From Diphasiastrum complanatum (Eukaryota; Streptophyta; Lycopodiopsida; Lycopodiales; Lycopodiaceae), in the NCBI GenBank assembly GCA_029204225.1, contig CM055095.1:55085612-55149611 (forward strand): 64,000 nt of DNA, given 5' to 3'. The notes beneath the pieces were generated by a model that saw nothing but the letters and a program-made list of their open reading frames with translations, was not told where the DNA came from and did not search any database. The position numbers were made by a program, and so were the translations under genes. Of this stretch, positions 10,840 through 22,893 are shown in pieces. Position 1 is the first letter of the stretch; each line of letters opens with the position of its first letter.

Positions 10840-12372
10840 ATGTCTCATCTTGGTAGCTCTTCGTCTTCATCATCCGACGAGGCTAGAATCATTGACAAGC
10901 TCAATGGTTCTAACTGAAAGTTACTCCGGATGATGTTGTTAAATAGAGATCTTTGAGATGTAGTAGAAGGTGTTGACCTGAAACCAGAAGATGGTGATCA
11001 AGCAAAGGCATGGAAAATCAAAGATTAGAAGGCCTTAGCATGTATCACACTCAATCTGGCTGACTCCCAAATATCTCACGTTACCACATGCAAAACCTCT
11101 AAGAATGCATTAAATTTGTTATCAAATCTCTATGAGACTCATGATGTAACTACTAGATTACATCTTAGAAGGAAGTTCTTTACTCTTCGCATGTCTAATT
11201 CTACTGCCATCACTTCTCACATCAACAGCTTCAAATTTTTATTGGATCAGTTATCAGCTGTAGGATGTTCTATTCAAGATGATGATGCCATCATGACCTT
11301 GTTTTCTTCTCTTCCATAGTCATATGAGCACTTTGTGGTGATGATCTCCACACAACCTGACCTCACTCTTCAAAAGGTGATTGGTCACCTACTTCAAGAA
11401 GAAATACAGAGAAAGACTAGCAGCCCTGTCTGTCAAAGACAAATCCATGGATCTATACACCAAGAAGAAAGACTACTCCAAGGGCAAGAATCTAGTGCAG
11501 TAGCAACAACATAAGCCTCAGACTCAAGGTGAATATGGTGGATTGCGCAAGAAGCTCTTCTGCAGATATTGCAAGAGAGCTAATCATGACATGAAGGAGT
11601 GTTGTATCCGGATCTACAACGAGACAAAGAAGCGGCAACAATAGTAGCATCCAAACTCCTCCAACACGGCGGAATTCAAGGAATAAGATACACATTTGTT
11701 AATGGCTTATAGCAACAACAACGAAGACTGTGATAGCTGGTACCTAGACAGCAGTGCTACCCAACACATGACCTCTCACAAGGAATGGTTTACCGAGTAT
11801 GCAACTTACAGCAGAGATCAATTCATCTACCTCGGAGATTCAGGCACCATACATGTGGAAGGCAAATGAACAGTCAAGATCACATTCAACAACGATCTAT
11901 CCATTTGTGTTCCCAACGCCCTTCACGTTCCTCAACTATCAAAGAACTTGTTATCAGTCTCTAAGATAATTGATGAGGGCTACACTATTACTTTCTCATC
12001 TGAGCAGTGTACAATATTTGAGAAAGATACTACTTTGACTACATGCACTAGAGTCGAAAATCTTTATGTACTCTGTAATTCAGTTGCATTAGCTAGTATC
12101 TCTAATGAAAATATAAACAATAATGCTATTTTGTGGCATAGTCAATTTGGACACATGAATACAAGATCACTTTCCTATATGTGTTGTAATAACTTAGTTG
12201 ATGGATTGAATTTTCCTTCTTCATTAGATAGGATATTTTTCTTTTGTGAATCATGCATCTATGAGAAGCACTCTAGAAGTAGTTTTCCAAAATCACATTC
12301 CATCAAAACAAAACATGTATTGGATCTTGTACATAGCGACTCTCATGATGTTATCTTGCAATTCTATGTGTA
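10840..12372 (+). pseudogene. Copia gag-protease-integrase start, truncated
   Basis: The ATG at 10840 opens a gag with the usual IDKLNGSN start, broken by stops within 30 codons. UBN2-type gag follows at 11040-11410. A degraded zinc-knuckle stretch with FCRYCKR-like residues is near 11550. The protease core LDSSATQHM lies near 11750 and shows Gly-to-Ser in the D-S-G triad. GAG-pre-integrase (LWHSQFGHMN, then CESCIYEKH) spans about 12130-12270. The frame ends just after LVHSDSH, the first integrase Asp, where another LTR remnant begins. Integrase catalytic core, reverse transcriptase and RNase H are absent. Confidence 0.88.
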
Positions 12373-12373
12373 G

Positions 12374-12617
12374 AATGATCATTTATTGTTATTTTTTTGT
12401 TCCACACGTGTGAAATACAATAGGGTACTGTAATTTTATGGACAACAACTATATTTTATGTTCTGGTTCATGTTTGATCAGTATCTCTTAGAGTTTGCAT
12501 CTCATTTTGTGTAAAGATGCTGATTTTTTTACATTGGCAGGATTGTTGGTTTGCTCCTTATTGTAACCGAAGATCAAGGACATGGATTGGATTTTGAATG
12601 ATTTGAAATCCTTCACA
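12374..12617 (+). mobile_element. 3' part of a copia 5' LTR
   Basis: The segment ends CTTCACA directly before a primer-site variant and carries CACACGTGTG at 12403-12412, 205 bp from its end, as in the related LTRs at 55 and 60 kb. Its 5' part is missing, cut at the junction with the previous pseudogene. Confidence 0.65.
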
Positions 12618-12629
12618 TGGTATCAAAGC
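12618..12629 (+). other. Primer binding site, one base changed
   Basis: TGGTATCAAAGC differs from TGGTATCAGAGC by one G-to-A transition. It belongs to the gag-only element starting at 13217. Confidence 0.8.
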
Positions 12630-13216
12630 TCTTTTTTCTCAAGTTATGAAAGGATCAGCCATCTTTAGCAAAGATTTGGAGGAGTTACCAATGCTAGAGC
12701 ATGCTAGATTGATTTCTACTCAAGAATCTGCATTTTTGCATGTGTAGAAAATGGATCTTTTGTAGGTCCAAACTCAAAATAGGTTTATATACTTGATCAA
12801 TTTTGATTTCACACTTGTTCTACTAGAATTAGCCAATTTTTGGTGCATTAGAAAGGTCTCATTGGAGACTACAAGATGATATATCAAGTTTTTAGAAATT
12901 GCATTTAAAATTTGAGATATTCAATTTTTTGTGATTTTGTCCCTAATTTTGATTGGATCTCTAGTTTGTGAGCTTATTGAACTTCATTTGAGTGTGTTTC
13001 AATCTTAGGAAGTGGCAAGAATCATTAGATTGAGAAAAGATCATAGGTTGATCAAGATTTCACTATTCTATGTGTTGATTTTCTAGTTATAAGTGCTAGA
13101 AGAGACTTGAGAGGTTCCATATCTTTGTGATTTCTTCTTGAGTTCATTTGTTGACATTCAAGAGAGTGCTTTGTGCATTGGAACATATTGAAAGAAGAAG
13201 ATCAGGTCACTTCAAC

Positions 13217-15050
13217 GTGGCTACAAGTGGAGGCATTATGTTGGAGAGCAATGATAGGCTTACCTCAATCAACTATTCTACTTGGAAGGTGAGGATGAAG
13301 TCCTGATTGGAGATGAATGAGTTGATGGAGATTGTTGCAGGTGTGGAGGAGAGACTTCAAGCACCTCAAAATCAAGTGAGGTATGACAAGAGAACAAAGA
13401 AAGCTCTACACATGATTAAGATGAATGTTACCAATGAGCTTCTCAAGGAAGTTGATAAGTGCACATCATCTTTGGAGGCTTGGGAAGCTTTGAAGAAGCT
13501 TTATGAATCCAAGTCTACATCAAGAGTGCTTACTCTTAGGAGGCAAATCTTTCAAAGTTTGCAAAAGAAAGAAGAGAGTACTCATGCTTTTGTTTTGAGG
13601 GTCAAAGCATTCAATGATGAGTTAGCATGTATTGATGAAAGCATTAAGGAGGTAGAACTTGTTCAAGTTATACTTAATGGCTTGTTGGATGATCATGCTA
13701 ATCTAGTTCAAAGTTTTGCTATTCAAAAGACTTTGCCAAGTATTGTGGATTTGCAAGAGATCTTGGTAAATGAGGAGTATAGGCTTCAATCAAGAGGAGG
13801 TGGATCTACATCAACATCTCAATATGAAGAGGAGGCTATGTTCATCAAAGGCAAGTTCAAGGGCAAAGGCAAAGGCAAGTGGTCTAAAGAACAAGATCAA
13901 GGTGAGACTTCCTCTTTTGGCAAAAAGAACGATAAGTCTAAGCTGAAATGCTTCTATTGTGGAATCAAAGGGCATTTTGCAAATGAATGTCTGAAAAAGA
14001 AAAGAGATGAAGGTAGCAAGCAAATCAACTTTACTACTAATGATGAGGATCTAGGTGGTGGTGATTCTCTTTTGATGTGTTCTTTAAGTCTAATATCAAG
14101 TGAAGGTGACAAAGATTCATGGTGGATTGATAGAGGAGCTAGTTCACACATGACTAGTCACAAGGAGTTCTTTACTTCTTTGGTCACTTATGATGGAGCC
14201 AAGAAAGCAATACACATGGCCAATAGTGGTGAGTGTGTGATTGAAGGTATTGATTCAATTCCTATTTGTCTCTCTACCAATAGGAAAACAAGACTTGATG
14301 GCATTCTTTGCATTCCTTCACTTTCAAAGAATTTTTTAAGTGTTGATTAAATGATAGAGAAAGAATACATGCTAAAGTTTGGTGGTGATGCTTGTTTCAT
14401 TACAAAGGAAGAAATTTTGGTTGCTAGGGGCAATAGACAAGGTAGACTTTTCAAGCTTGAAGCTTTTGTTATGGCTAACAAAAAGGATGGAATGGAAAAG
14501 GAGATTGGTCTCAACTTTCCAAAGTTCCCTTTTAGCATCAATAAGATTGGTGGATCTTATGCAAAGTCTAACAAGCTTCCTTATGGTAGATCTAGGTCAA
14601 GATCTAATATGCTTCTTGAAGATGTTCATCTTTGTGCTACCTTGGCTAGTTATGAGGATAATGATGGTTCTTCATGGCAAGTGCAAGCATGCAAAAGGTA
14701 AGGAAAGAGCTAACTTCATCAATGGAGGTGAAGGTTCTTCCTTGGAAAAGATTGTTGCATATGATTTCTTTGATCATATGAAAAAAGATGTTGCTAGGTG
14801 CATTCATGAAGGAGATGGTTCTTCTACATTCTTTTGTGATGAGTCCAAGAAAGTCAATTTTGCAGCAAGTGGAGTCACATGTCTTCATAAAGAGAGTAGA
14901 TCAAATGGTTCTATCAAGAGACTTGGTGAGGGAGATAGTCACAAGTCAAGAAGAAGAGAAGTATGTGAAGAGTTCAAAGTAGGATGCACTTTGAATGATA
15001 TCATTATGAATGACAACGAGGAAGAATTACTATCATATGAGTCATTATAG
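13217..15050 (+). pseudogene. Non-autonomous copia gag-protease with non-pol tail
   Basis: The product is a homologue of the first third of the intact polyprotein at 56215. The ancestral start is GTG here (ATG in the intact copy), and TGA replaces a Leu codon at 13303. From 13307 the frame is open for 347 codons: UBN2 gag, a zinc knuckle CFYCGIKGHFANEC (near 13950), and a protease core written WWIDRGASSHM, so Ser of D-S-G is Arg. A TAA at 14348 replaces the Gln codon seen in the sister copy at 53.5 kb, through G-to-A and C-to-T changes. The frame resumes through the pre-integrase residues KLPYGRSRSRS. After that the sequence is not integrase but an unrelated coding-like tail ending at LLSYESL (15048). 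Reverse transcriptase and RNase H are absent. Confidence 0.85.
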
Positions 15051-16135
15051 TACAACTCCAACAATAAGATATTGCAAGACAATGTACCTAGTTTTTCCAT
15101 ATCTTGACAATTTGCACACATTCTCATGAAATTGCTCAACCATGAGATAGAACAAGTAAAGTAAACTTGAACAACCCTTCCTTGCTGCTCCTTTGACCTT
15201 ACCTGAGTCTAAAGACTCTTACAAAAATAGATCCAAAACATCTTTGCCAAATAACCTTCCTTTGATGCTCTTGACTTGCTCCAAAATGCCACATTTTCTT
15301 TTGTGTTGTTGAAGTCCTTTGAGACCAACCTCTTGATCTTCCTCTTGACCATCAAAGTCATTGAACAAACTTTGTTTTCCAGATCCATTACTTGCTTTTC
15401 CAGCATGAAAACCATGAGAACCAAATATCCACTTGCATAGCATCATCTACACAAGAAGATTCTCCAAAACATGTGAGTAAAGCAAAATGAGTCGCTTCCA
15501 CTTGCTTATCTTTCTCTTGATCATCAAAGATATCAAATATATGAATATCTTCAGACCTGAAATACTCCATCTCAAACATATGATCTAGATCCAACAAGAT
15601 CTCATCAATGCTTGATCGTGATCTTTCACAAAGGTTAGTGAAAACAATGACAATTGGTGGCACCATCATAAATCAAAAGATATATTCCAAACTTTACATC
15701 CAACATGAAGTAGAGTAGGTGAAGATGAGTATCAAACCTAATAAATCCAGCCTTCTTGAGTCCATAAAAAACCTCAATAAGCTCACCAATGAGATCTCCC
15801 TTGCCTTGAAGAAATTGCCTCTTGATTTGCTCCATGTAGTCTTCTCCAACCAACCTTTTTCCATCTCGATCATAGTGATCAATTCACAATCATAGGATCC
15901 TTTGAGTTGATGAGGATATGTGAGATCCATGCCTTGGATCTTCCCAAGAACCAATCTTCCATTGCCCTTTCCTTCATAAGACTCCCTCTTAATGATTGCA
16001 TCATAAGAAGTAGAAACCTCAAAGACATTAGAAGCCATGAAAAAAATGATTAGTACCTTCAACATAAGGATGATTGAAGTACTCTCTTTTTTCAAACAAG
16101 AACTTATAATCAATGATTCAGGTCTTTCGTGAGTA
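15051..16135 (-). pseudogene. Inverted tail of the gag-only copia, carrying a non-pol ORF
   Basis: This segment belongs to the same family as the tail at 51.8-53 kb, but here it is inverted relative to its gag. On the minus strand a coding-like frame starts MASNVFEVSTSYD near 16036. It continues with a frameshift through KKAGFIRFDTHLH, CERSRSSIDEILLDLDH and IHIFDIFDDQEK (to about 15510). Near the end a short frame (15139-15050) reads VCKLSRYGKTRYIVL and becomes hydrophobic. None of this looks like integrase, reverse transcriptase or RNase H. The two copies agree well at the protein level over about 200 residues, which suggests past selection. No function is assigned. Confidence 0.65.
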
Positions 16136-17690
16136 ATCATCAATGAAGGTTAGCAAATAAAATGCTTTATCAATAGACATTACCTTCATTGGCCCACATA
16201 AGCCAGAGTGTATCAACTCAAGCACTTGTTTTGCCCTTGTTGCTCCTTCTTTGTTGAACTTCTTCCTGTGTAGCTTGCCTAGCATGCACTCCTTGCAAAT
16301 GGACTCTTCCTTGTCATCCAAACTAAGTAAACCTGTTACCATCTTGAGCTTACGAAGTAGCTTCAAGCTCTTGAAGTTCAAATGCCCCATACGTCTATGC
16401 CATAAATCACTTTGTGATATAGATGTAGATGCTAATGCATTGCACCTCGTAACAACAACATTTAACCAAGTTTTATCTCTAAAGCCATCAACAATCACCT
16501 TGAAACCCTGTTTCACATCCTTGATCTAGCATTTCTTGTTGTTGAACTCCACCTTCAACTTATGATCTGGCATTGTACCAACAAATAAAAGACTCTTCTG
16601 AAGGCCAGGAACATACAACACATTTTCAATTACCTTCACATGTCCATCAAAAAATTGAATAGGCACTGCACCAACTCCATGAATTTGGCACTCGTCGTCG
16701 TTTGCCTGCGCAACTCTATCTCCTTCATCTGTAAGCTCCAGGTTTTTAAACCATGCCAGTCATGTGTCTCGTTGCTCCACGTACCAATGTGTATGATCAA
16801 TGGAATGTTGCGATGCTAATGATGTCACAAATGCCATGTTTGGATCTTCGTTATCGCTATCATTCTCTTCTTCGACAAAATTGGTCAATTGCTTCACTTT
16901 GCCCCTCTTAATATCCGTCTTCTTCTTGCGACAATCTCTTGCCCAATGTCCAGGCTTTTGGCAAACAATTGTCTTTCTTCTTCTTGCCTAATGTGGATCC
17001 TTGATTGTCATCCTCCACATTCAACTTCTTGGGTTGCTTCTTGTATTTATGATTCCCTTTGGCTAGCATTGCTTGATCTTCCGATGTGGGAAGTCGAGAT
17101 TTTACCACTTTATGCCTTTGTTCCTCCTGTAGGATGATGCCATGAAGATTTTCAAATGTTGGTAGCCTCGCTCTCTCGAAGCAATGCCACTTGCAAACAT
17201 TTGGAAATTTTTGGATAGGCCATTTATAGCTGTGTGAACTAGCTCAACATCTCTTATTGGCTCTCCAATAGCTATCAACTGGTCTTGTAACTCTTTTATT
17301 CATGTGAAATAGGACCCTATGCCTTCATTCTCCTCCATGCGAACACTTATGAGTTTGGTCCTCAAAAATATCATTTGAGAGGGGTTCGCCGTCTGAAACT
17401 GTGTTTTGAGTGCATCCCAAGCGCCTCTTGCTGATACAGCTTCACTAATGTGGGCAATGACATGATCCTTCACTGACAAGTTTATTAAGGATAAGGCCTT
17501 CTACGTCCTTTTGTCAAATGCACAAATATCAACTGGAGTTGTAGCTGGCCGTTGTTCCACCCCAGTGACAATGTCCCATAGCTCCTTTTCCATAAAAATA
17601 CTTTTCATTTTGAATTTTCCAATGTTATAATTGGATACCCCGTCCAATCTACTAGCTTCTCCAAGCACGGATTCTCCCAATCCTGCCATT
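16136..17690 (-). pseudogene. Copia gag-protease-integrase start, minus strand
   Basis: The start is MAGLGESVLGEASRLDGV at 17690. A copia N-terminal gag block follows (KFKMKSIFMEKELWDIVTG), then UBN2 gag with stops and a zinc-knuckle remnant (VCQKPGHWARDC, near 16950; C-x4-H-x4-C remains). The protease region is badly decayed: the D-S-G core is not visible, but VLYVPGLQKSLL is. GAG-pre-integrase (LWHRRMGHLNF, then CKECMLGKLH) and the integrase start LIHSGLCGP follow, with the first catalytic Asp changed to Gly. It breaks off at FIDDYSRKT (16136), where the inverted tail of another element begins. The rest of pol is missing. Confidence 0.88.
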
Positions 17691-18951
17691 TCGCCAAAAA
17701 TTGCTCCTATAGTGCCTTAATGAGGCCCAATGACAAGCTTATAGAGCAATTTAGACTTCTGAAAGTCAACTTTAAGGTCTGACCAAAAAAGTTTCAGGAC
17801 CTCCCGCTTCTTTTTCACCAAATCAAAAGCCAAATCAATGTCGTCCTCCAAAATGCCCTTCGTCACCAACTCCTGACTGCTTGCCCACTGGAATGGTGAA
17901 AAGACTTTTGGCTCACTCTGAACACTTTCTCCGCGGCAATCCCTCTATTCTCAAGTACTGTACTTGTAGGGTACAGTCATTTCCTGCCCTTAATTTGGAG
18001 GATTTTGGCTTTTGGACGGCCCTAAACGGAGAAAAAGGCTAAAAGATAAGGGCCTTTGAAAAAAAATACACTATTTCTTCGCCTTGAAGTAAAACTTTTC
18101 TTCAAATGAATTTGACCTTCAAGGTCCCTTTCAGCTTGAAATTTTTTTATGAAGTTAAAGGTTGTTCTGTCCTTTGGACCCCTTCACATGAAATGTGAGA
18201 TTTGAATTTTGACAATCCAATGGATATCTTCAAATCCATGGTTCTAGATCATTCCCTAGGAAATCAATCACAGCCGTTGACCAGATCCGATGATTCGCAA
18301 GCGATGTGGGCACTATAACTTTCTGCCTTGGCCGCTAGACCCTTCCATACACTAACAATTCCTTTCCTCTGGGCACGCGCAACCTGTCCGTCATGACCCT
18401 CTCTATCACTCTCCTCTATTTTTCAAGCTTCCTTCTCTTTAGTAGCTATGATCGCCCACCTAACAATTGATCCAGTTCTTTGCTTCCTCCACGGCTGTCC
18501 ACGGCCACCTGGGATTAGTTCATCCTCACTAGGGTGCCCTCCTCCTTGCTTTCACAACACTAAACAAGTCTCTGTGTGGAGAAAGATCCACTGTTTTGAG
18601 CATACAAACCCTAGACTGAGGTTTCTTGGGCTTCAGAAATTCTCAGAAAACTGTTTTCCAGATTTTTGGCTAACCAAATAGCACTCTCTGAGGTCGCCCT
18701 ACTATAGGCTTTGTGCTGGAATTGACCGCTTTGAAAACGACATCCAAACAAGTGCATACTGAACTTCAATGCCAAGCAGGCTCGAAAAAAACAATTTTCG
18801 ATGTTTCTCTCAGATTAAGCCAAAAGCTTTATGCTGAAGCTTAAATTCTACTGGCTTTTGCAAACGATTGCTTGCTTGACAAACCGTAAATGGTTCTTTG
18901 AATTTTCCCGAAATTCGGCTTCCAGCTAATCCCGAACTGCTCTACTCCCAG
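17691..18951 (-). other. Long leader of the minus-strand copia
   Basis: About 1.26 kb separates the primer site from the gag start, longer than in the other elements here. Small ORFs inside (for example 18448-18681 plus) are not supported by anything else. The extra length may hide an old insertion, but no ends were found. Confidence 0.5.
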
Positions 18952-18963
18952 GCTCTGATACCA
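18952..18963 (-). other. tRNA-iMet primer binding site, minus strand
   Basis: GCTCTGATACCA is the exact complement of TGGTATCAGAGC and is directly followed by TGTCAAGG, the LTR end. Confidence 0.9.
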
Positions 18964-19350
18964 TGTCAAGGATCTTACTGGCAGTATAGTTAGCTAATTT
19001 GCAAGCAATCTAACATCAATCAGATAAACAATAAAGAGAGATCACACACCAACCCAAGAGAACACTTTTGAACCGTATTTACAAAAGAGACTGAAGGTAT
19101 ATATACACAGACTAATTTTTGTGGGGTACCGCTACATGGCAGTTCGGTCCCCATTACGGGACGCGCGTCCCAACTTACACTACATGTACCGTCAAATTGG
19201 CACACATGCATACTATCACAAAAGCAGTAAAAAACTCGAAATCACTACTAAACACGAAAAGTCATGAACTATGAGAGAAACTTGGGCTTACTTATTCTAA
19301 TAGTACATGCACACACACCCTCGATTGCCCGCCATTGGCGGGCACTCTTT
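18964..19350 (-). mobile_element. 5' LTR of the 16.1-17.7 kb copia, minus strand
   Basis: The LTR begins TGTCAAGGATC against the primer site. On the minus strand a TATATATA motif lies at about 19092-19101, with about 130 bp of probable R-U5 after it. The outer end is not certain; no partner LTR was found. Confidence 0.55.
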
Positions 19351-19439
19351 ACTAATATATGTCGAAAATAGGATAGATAATGGTAGTGGAAACTTCCTAC
19401 TTCCAATGCATGACTATGCCTATTAAAAATTGAACAAAG

Positions 19440-20496
19440 TTGTAGTGATGGAAATCACGTCCAATCTCTAGCAACTAACTTTGAAATCTCTAGATACTAA
19501 GTGATTACGTAGCCAAACATGAAGTATTGAATTCTCAGACAATTTCTATTAGTTACAAAAGCAATACATAGATGAATGCATTCTGACATATACTGAATGC
19601 AATAAGAAGATAATATTGATTCAGAAAAATAAAATCAAATGCTAATGAGCACAAAACAATAGCGGATAGAAACCGTGCACTCTAAGTTGTCTTTGAGTAA
19701 CTGAGAATAAGTCTGATAATAAGCAGCTCTGTTGATAAGCAGTAGCACAATAGCAACTCTAAAGTAAATCTCTAAAAGACTGAACTAGAATGCTCAAGAG
19801 AGTTCAAGCTTGAAAGCTTGATAGAGAGCTAACTACAATACTTGTTGATTGTGATTGTGATTGTGAAAAGAGATGTATGAACAGGTTATTTATACTAAGT
19901 AATTAGGTCGTCAAATGTGATTGCCAGTTGGCTAGTATCCGTCGGCATTTATCCAGTTACTTCACATTGATTGCTAATAAGCGGTGGAAATTGGCCTGTT
20001 TCCATAAATGAACTAGGACTGTCACTCTGTATACATGAACCAAAACTGCCACAGGCGACAGTGTCGCAAAAAAGATGACAATGTCGACTTTTTGTGAGAA
20101 ACCCAACAATGCCCTAAAAACTCATTTCCTTCATATTAGGGTCACTCCACAATTTGCCAGAGTCATTTCCTTAACATTTGAGACACTTTGAAAAAATGCG
20201 AAAAATGCGACTCTGCATATTTACTCGCAATTCTAACAGACAAAAAATGCGAAAAAATACGACACTGCATTTTTACACGAGATTTCTGATAGTTTCACAA
20301 AAAAGCGAAAAAGCCGAAGTGAGAGAAAATGCGACAGTATTGTCAAACTCCGTGTATTTCTGCAGACTATGTAAGTTTAAACACTTGTAAATATGTAGAC
20401 TGTGTAAAAGAAACGGAAAAATCCACAGAACTGGATAAACAATGGATGAAGATTAAAACCAATTATTCGATTAGTAAGAAGGAGAATAATCCAACA
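19440..20496 (-). mobile_element. 3' LTR of the 20.5-22.6 kb copia, minus strand
   Basis: On the minus strand the LTR starts TGTTGGATTATTC at 20496, right after the purine run AAGGGGAAG. A TATA-like TAGTATAAATAA lies near 19890-19900. The U3 part (20040-20340) is full of GCGAAAA-type repeats. The far end is approximate because the 5' LTR has been lost. Confidence 0.55.
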
Positions 20497-20503
20497 CTTC
20501 CCC

Positions 20504-22602
20504 TTAATCTGAATCCTTGAATGCCGTGACCTTCAAACTTAGTTCTACACAGAATCTTCTGTGTGTATCCAAACTTAATGCTTTAGTAAAAATATCTGTT
20601 GTCATATCTTGCATTCTATAGTACTGCAATCTGACCTCTTCGTTGCGAACTTTGCTTCTGACAAAATGATACTTCAGTTCAATGTGCTTACTCCTAGAAT
20701 GAAATCTAGGATTGGCTGATAAAGCGATGGCACAAAATAATGTCGTCAAAACATATTGATTCAGACCAATATCTGAGAGTAACCAAATTGCTTCTTTTGT
20801 AGCTTGAGAGGCTGCGATATACTCTAATTCAGTGGAAGATAGAGCTATCAAAGATTGCTTGCGACTGTTCCAGGAAATTGGACCATTGTTGAGAAAAAAT
20901 GTAAATTCGAAAGTGGATTTACGAGTGTCTACATCTCCTGCTCAACTTGAATTCGATGGAGATGTATTCTCCCCCGTTATCTGACCTCAATGCTTTGATT
21001 CGTTTGCCAGTTTGATTCTCAACATGCTCTTTGAATTGTCTGAATTTGATGAAAGCCTCTGAAATCTGTTTAATGAAATAAACAACTGTTCTTCTGGAGA
21101 ATTCGTCAATAAAAGTAATGAAATACTTTGCATCTAGCAATGAAGGAGTTTGTATAGGACCACATATATTTGTATGAACAACATCTAACAGACCTTTGGC
21201 TGCATGCTTATGGTTTGATCTAAAAGGAATCCTAGCCTGCTTTCCAAAGATGCAGCTATGACAGACAAGGAGATCGACCTTACCAAAAGGATAGTCGAGA
21301 TCAAGAACCATGGATTGTCTGGACATATTCAAAATAGATGTATGATTCAAGTGTCCTAAGCGATGATGTTATAATAATGCTTTATTGACTAGAATAGAGG
21401 TTTTCAAAGCTTGACTAGACTCAGAATAACAATGTGCCAATCTATATAAGTAACCCTACCTCTTGCCGAGTGCAAGGATCTTATTACTCCTATCAATAAT
21501 TTTGCATTGATCATATTTGAATTCTACTTTATGACCTAAATCTGTAATTCTACTTACTGATAACAGATTTGTAGAGAGTTTAGGAATATATAAGACCTTT
21601 GATTGTAATTTGAATTGATCATGCTGGAATCGCAATCTTACAGTACCTTCACCTTCAATAGTGTAAGTACTATTGTCACCAAGATGAACAAATTTTTTTG
21701 TGTTGTAAGGCGTGTAGGAGTTGAAGATCTCATGTTGATTGGTCATGTGTTGAGTTGCTCTAGAATCAAGAAGCCATGAATCATCCAAAAATGCACTTTG
21801 GTCTTTGACCATGAATGCGCCTTCATCCACTTCGACCTGGCGAGATGATGAAACTGTGTTTGCTTGTTGATCAGGTTGCTTGGATGCGTTCTTCGCTTGG
21901 AGAATTCTGCAATCCTTGATCTCATGGTTATTGCGCTTGCAATACCTGCAAAACATCTTCTTCTTCGATTGTGGATCTAATGATTGTGCTTGACTTTGAG
22001 TCGGCTTTTGATTTGTTGCAGTCTTCTTGGAGCTTTTTAGCTTCTCTGGCTTAGAGACTTTGTTGACATATAGAGCATGAGAGGAGGAAGTAGACAAAGT
22101 GTCTTGAATTCTATTGTCTTCTTGCAACAACATAGTAATAACTCTAGTAAGAGTTAAATCTGAGTGTGTCAATATGATCATTACCCAGTTCTCATATGTA
22201 GGCCATCTGTTGCAAGAGATTCTTAAATTGGTTAATGTGATTCTGAAGAGAATCACCATTAGACATCTTGAATGTGAAGAATTCCCTTCATAGATGTAGC
22301 TTAGTAGTTACGTCCCTCATGTCATATAGTGAGTTCAGGATGTCCCAAACCTTTTTTGACGTTTTAGCTTCAGCTATGTGTCCAATCTGTGTATCTGATA
22401 TATTGAGGATAATAAGCGCAAAAGCTTTACCATCCTTCGATTTCCACTTTGAGTCGTCGTCTTCAAGTTTTACTTATGTACATGTAACAACATCCCATAA
22501 CTCATTGGTGATTAGCAAGGTCTTCATCTTAAATTTCCACAAATGATAATTGGATCCATTCAGCTTGTCTACGATAAGACCAACTTTACTTTGAGAATCC
22601 AT
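20504..22602 (-). pseudogene. Copia pseudogene lacking reverse transcriptase, minus strand
   Basis: ATG at 22602 starts MDSQSKVGLIVDKLNGSN, a typical copia gag. Stops interrupt gag; a C-x2-C-x4-H knuckle (FCRYCKRNNHEIKDC) is intact near 21940. The protease core reads LLDSRATQHM, so Gly of D-S-G is Arg. GAG-pre-integrase is at 21350-21200 (CHSCIFGKQARIPF) and the integrase core at 21150-20950 (VVHTNICGP, then ALRSDNGGEY). After GGEY the sequence jumps directly to RNase H (LIALSSTELEYIAAS, then RSKHIELKYHFV, 20851-20504). The C-terminal half of integrase and all of reverse transcriptase are deleted. The polypurine tract and 3' LTR follow. Confidence 0.9.
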
Positions 22603-22753
22603 CTGGAACTTAGTTTGTCGATTGTATCGATCACGCTAAGATGTAGTAATGCCAACAACATGAAATCAATTATTTGATACTGAAAGGTTGAAAGGAACTG
22701 AAGAATATGATATCAATTTGATATCGTGAAGGATATCAAGTATTAGAGCTTTT

Positions 22754-22765
22754 GCTCTGATATTG
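22754..22765 (-). other. Decayed primer binding site
   Basis: GCTCTGATATTG keeps nine of twelve bases of the complement of the iMet primer site and lies about 150 bp upstream of the gag start at 22602. Confidence 0.6.
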
Positions 22766-22767
22766 AA

Positions 22768-22893
22768 ATAGTATTAGGCCTGGCTTCAATTGCATTCGAA
22801 TATCAATAGTATTAGGCCTGGCTTCAATTGCATTTGAGTGGAGTTTGTTGGCCTGGCTTCAATCCGAGCCTGGCTTCAATTACATTCGATTGC
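22768..22893. repeat. Short tandem copies of a GGCCTGGCTTCAAT block
   Basis: The block GCCTGGCTTCAATT occurs four times with variable spacers (22775, 22813, 22851, 22868 roughly). It marks the junction between a minus-strand copia 5' end and the plus-strand copia reverse transcriptase fragment. Confidence 0.75.

Noticed and set aside
18448-18681. 77-codon ORF in a copia leader
   Set aside because: No conserved features; position in an untranslated leader.
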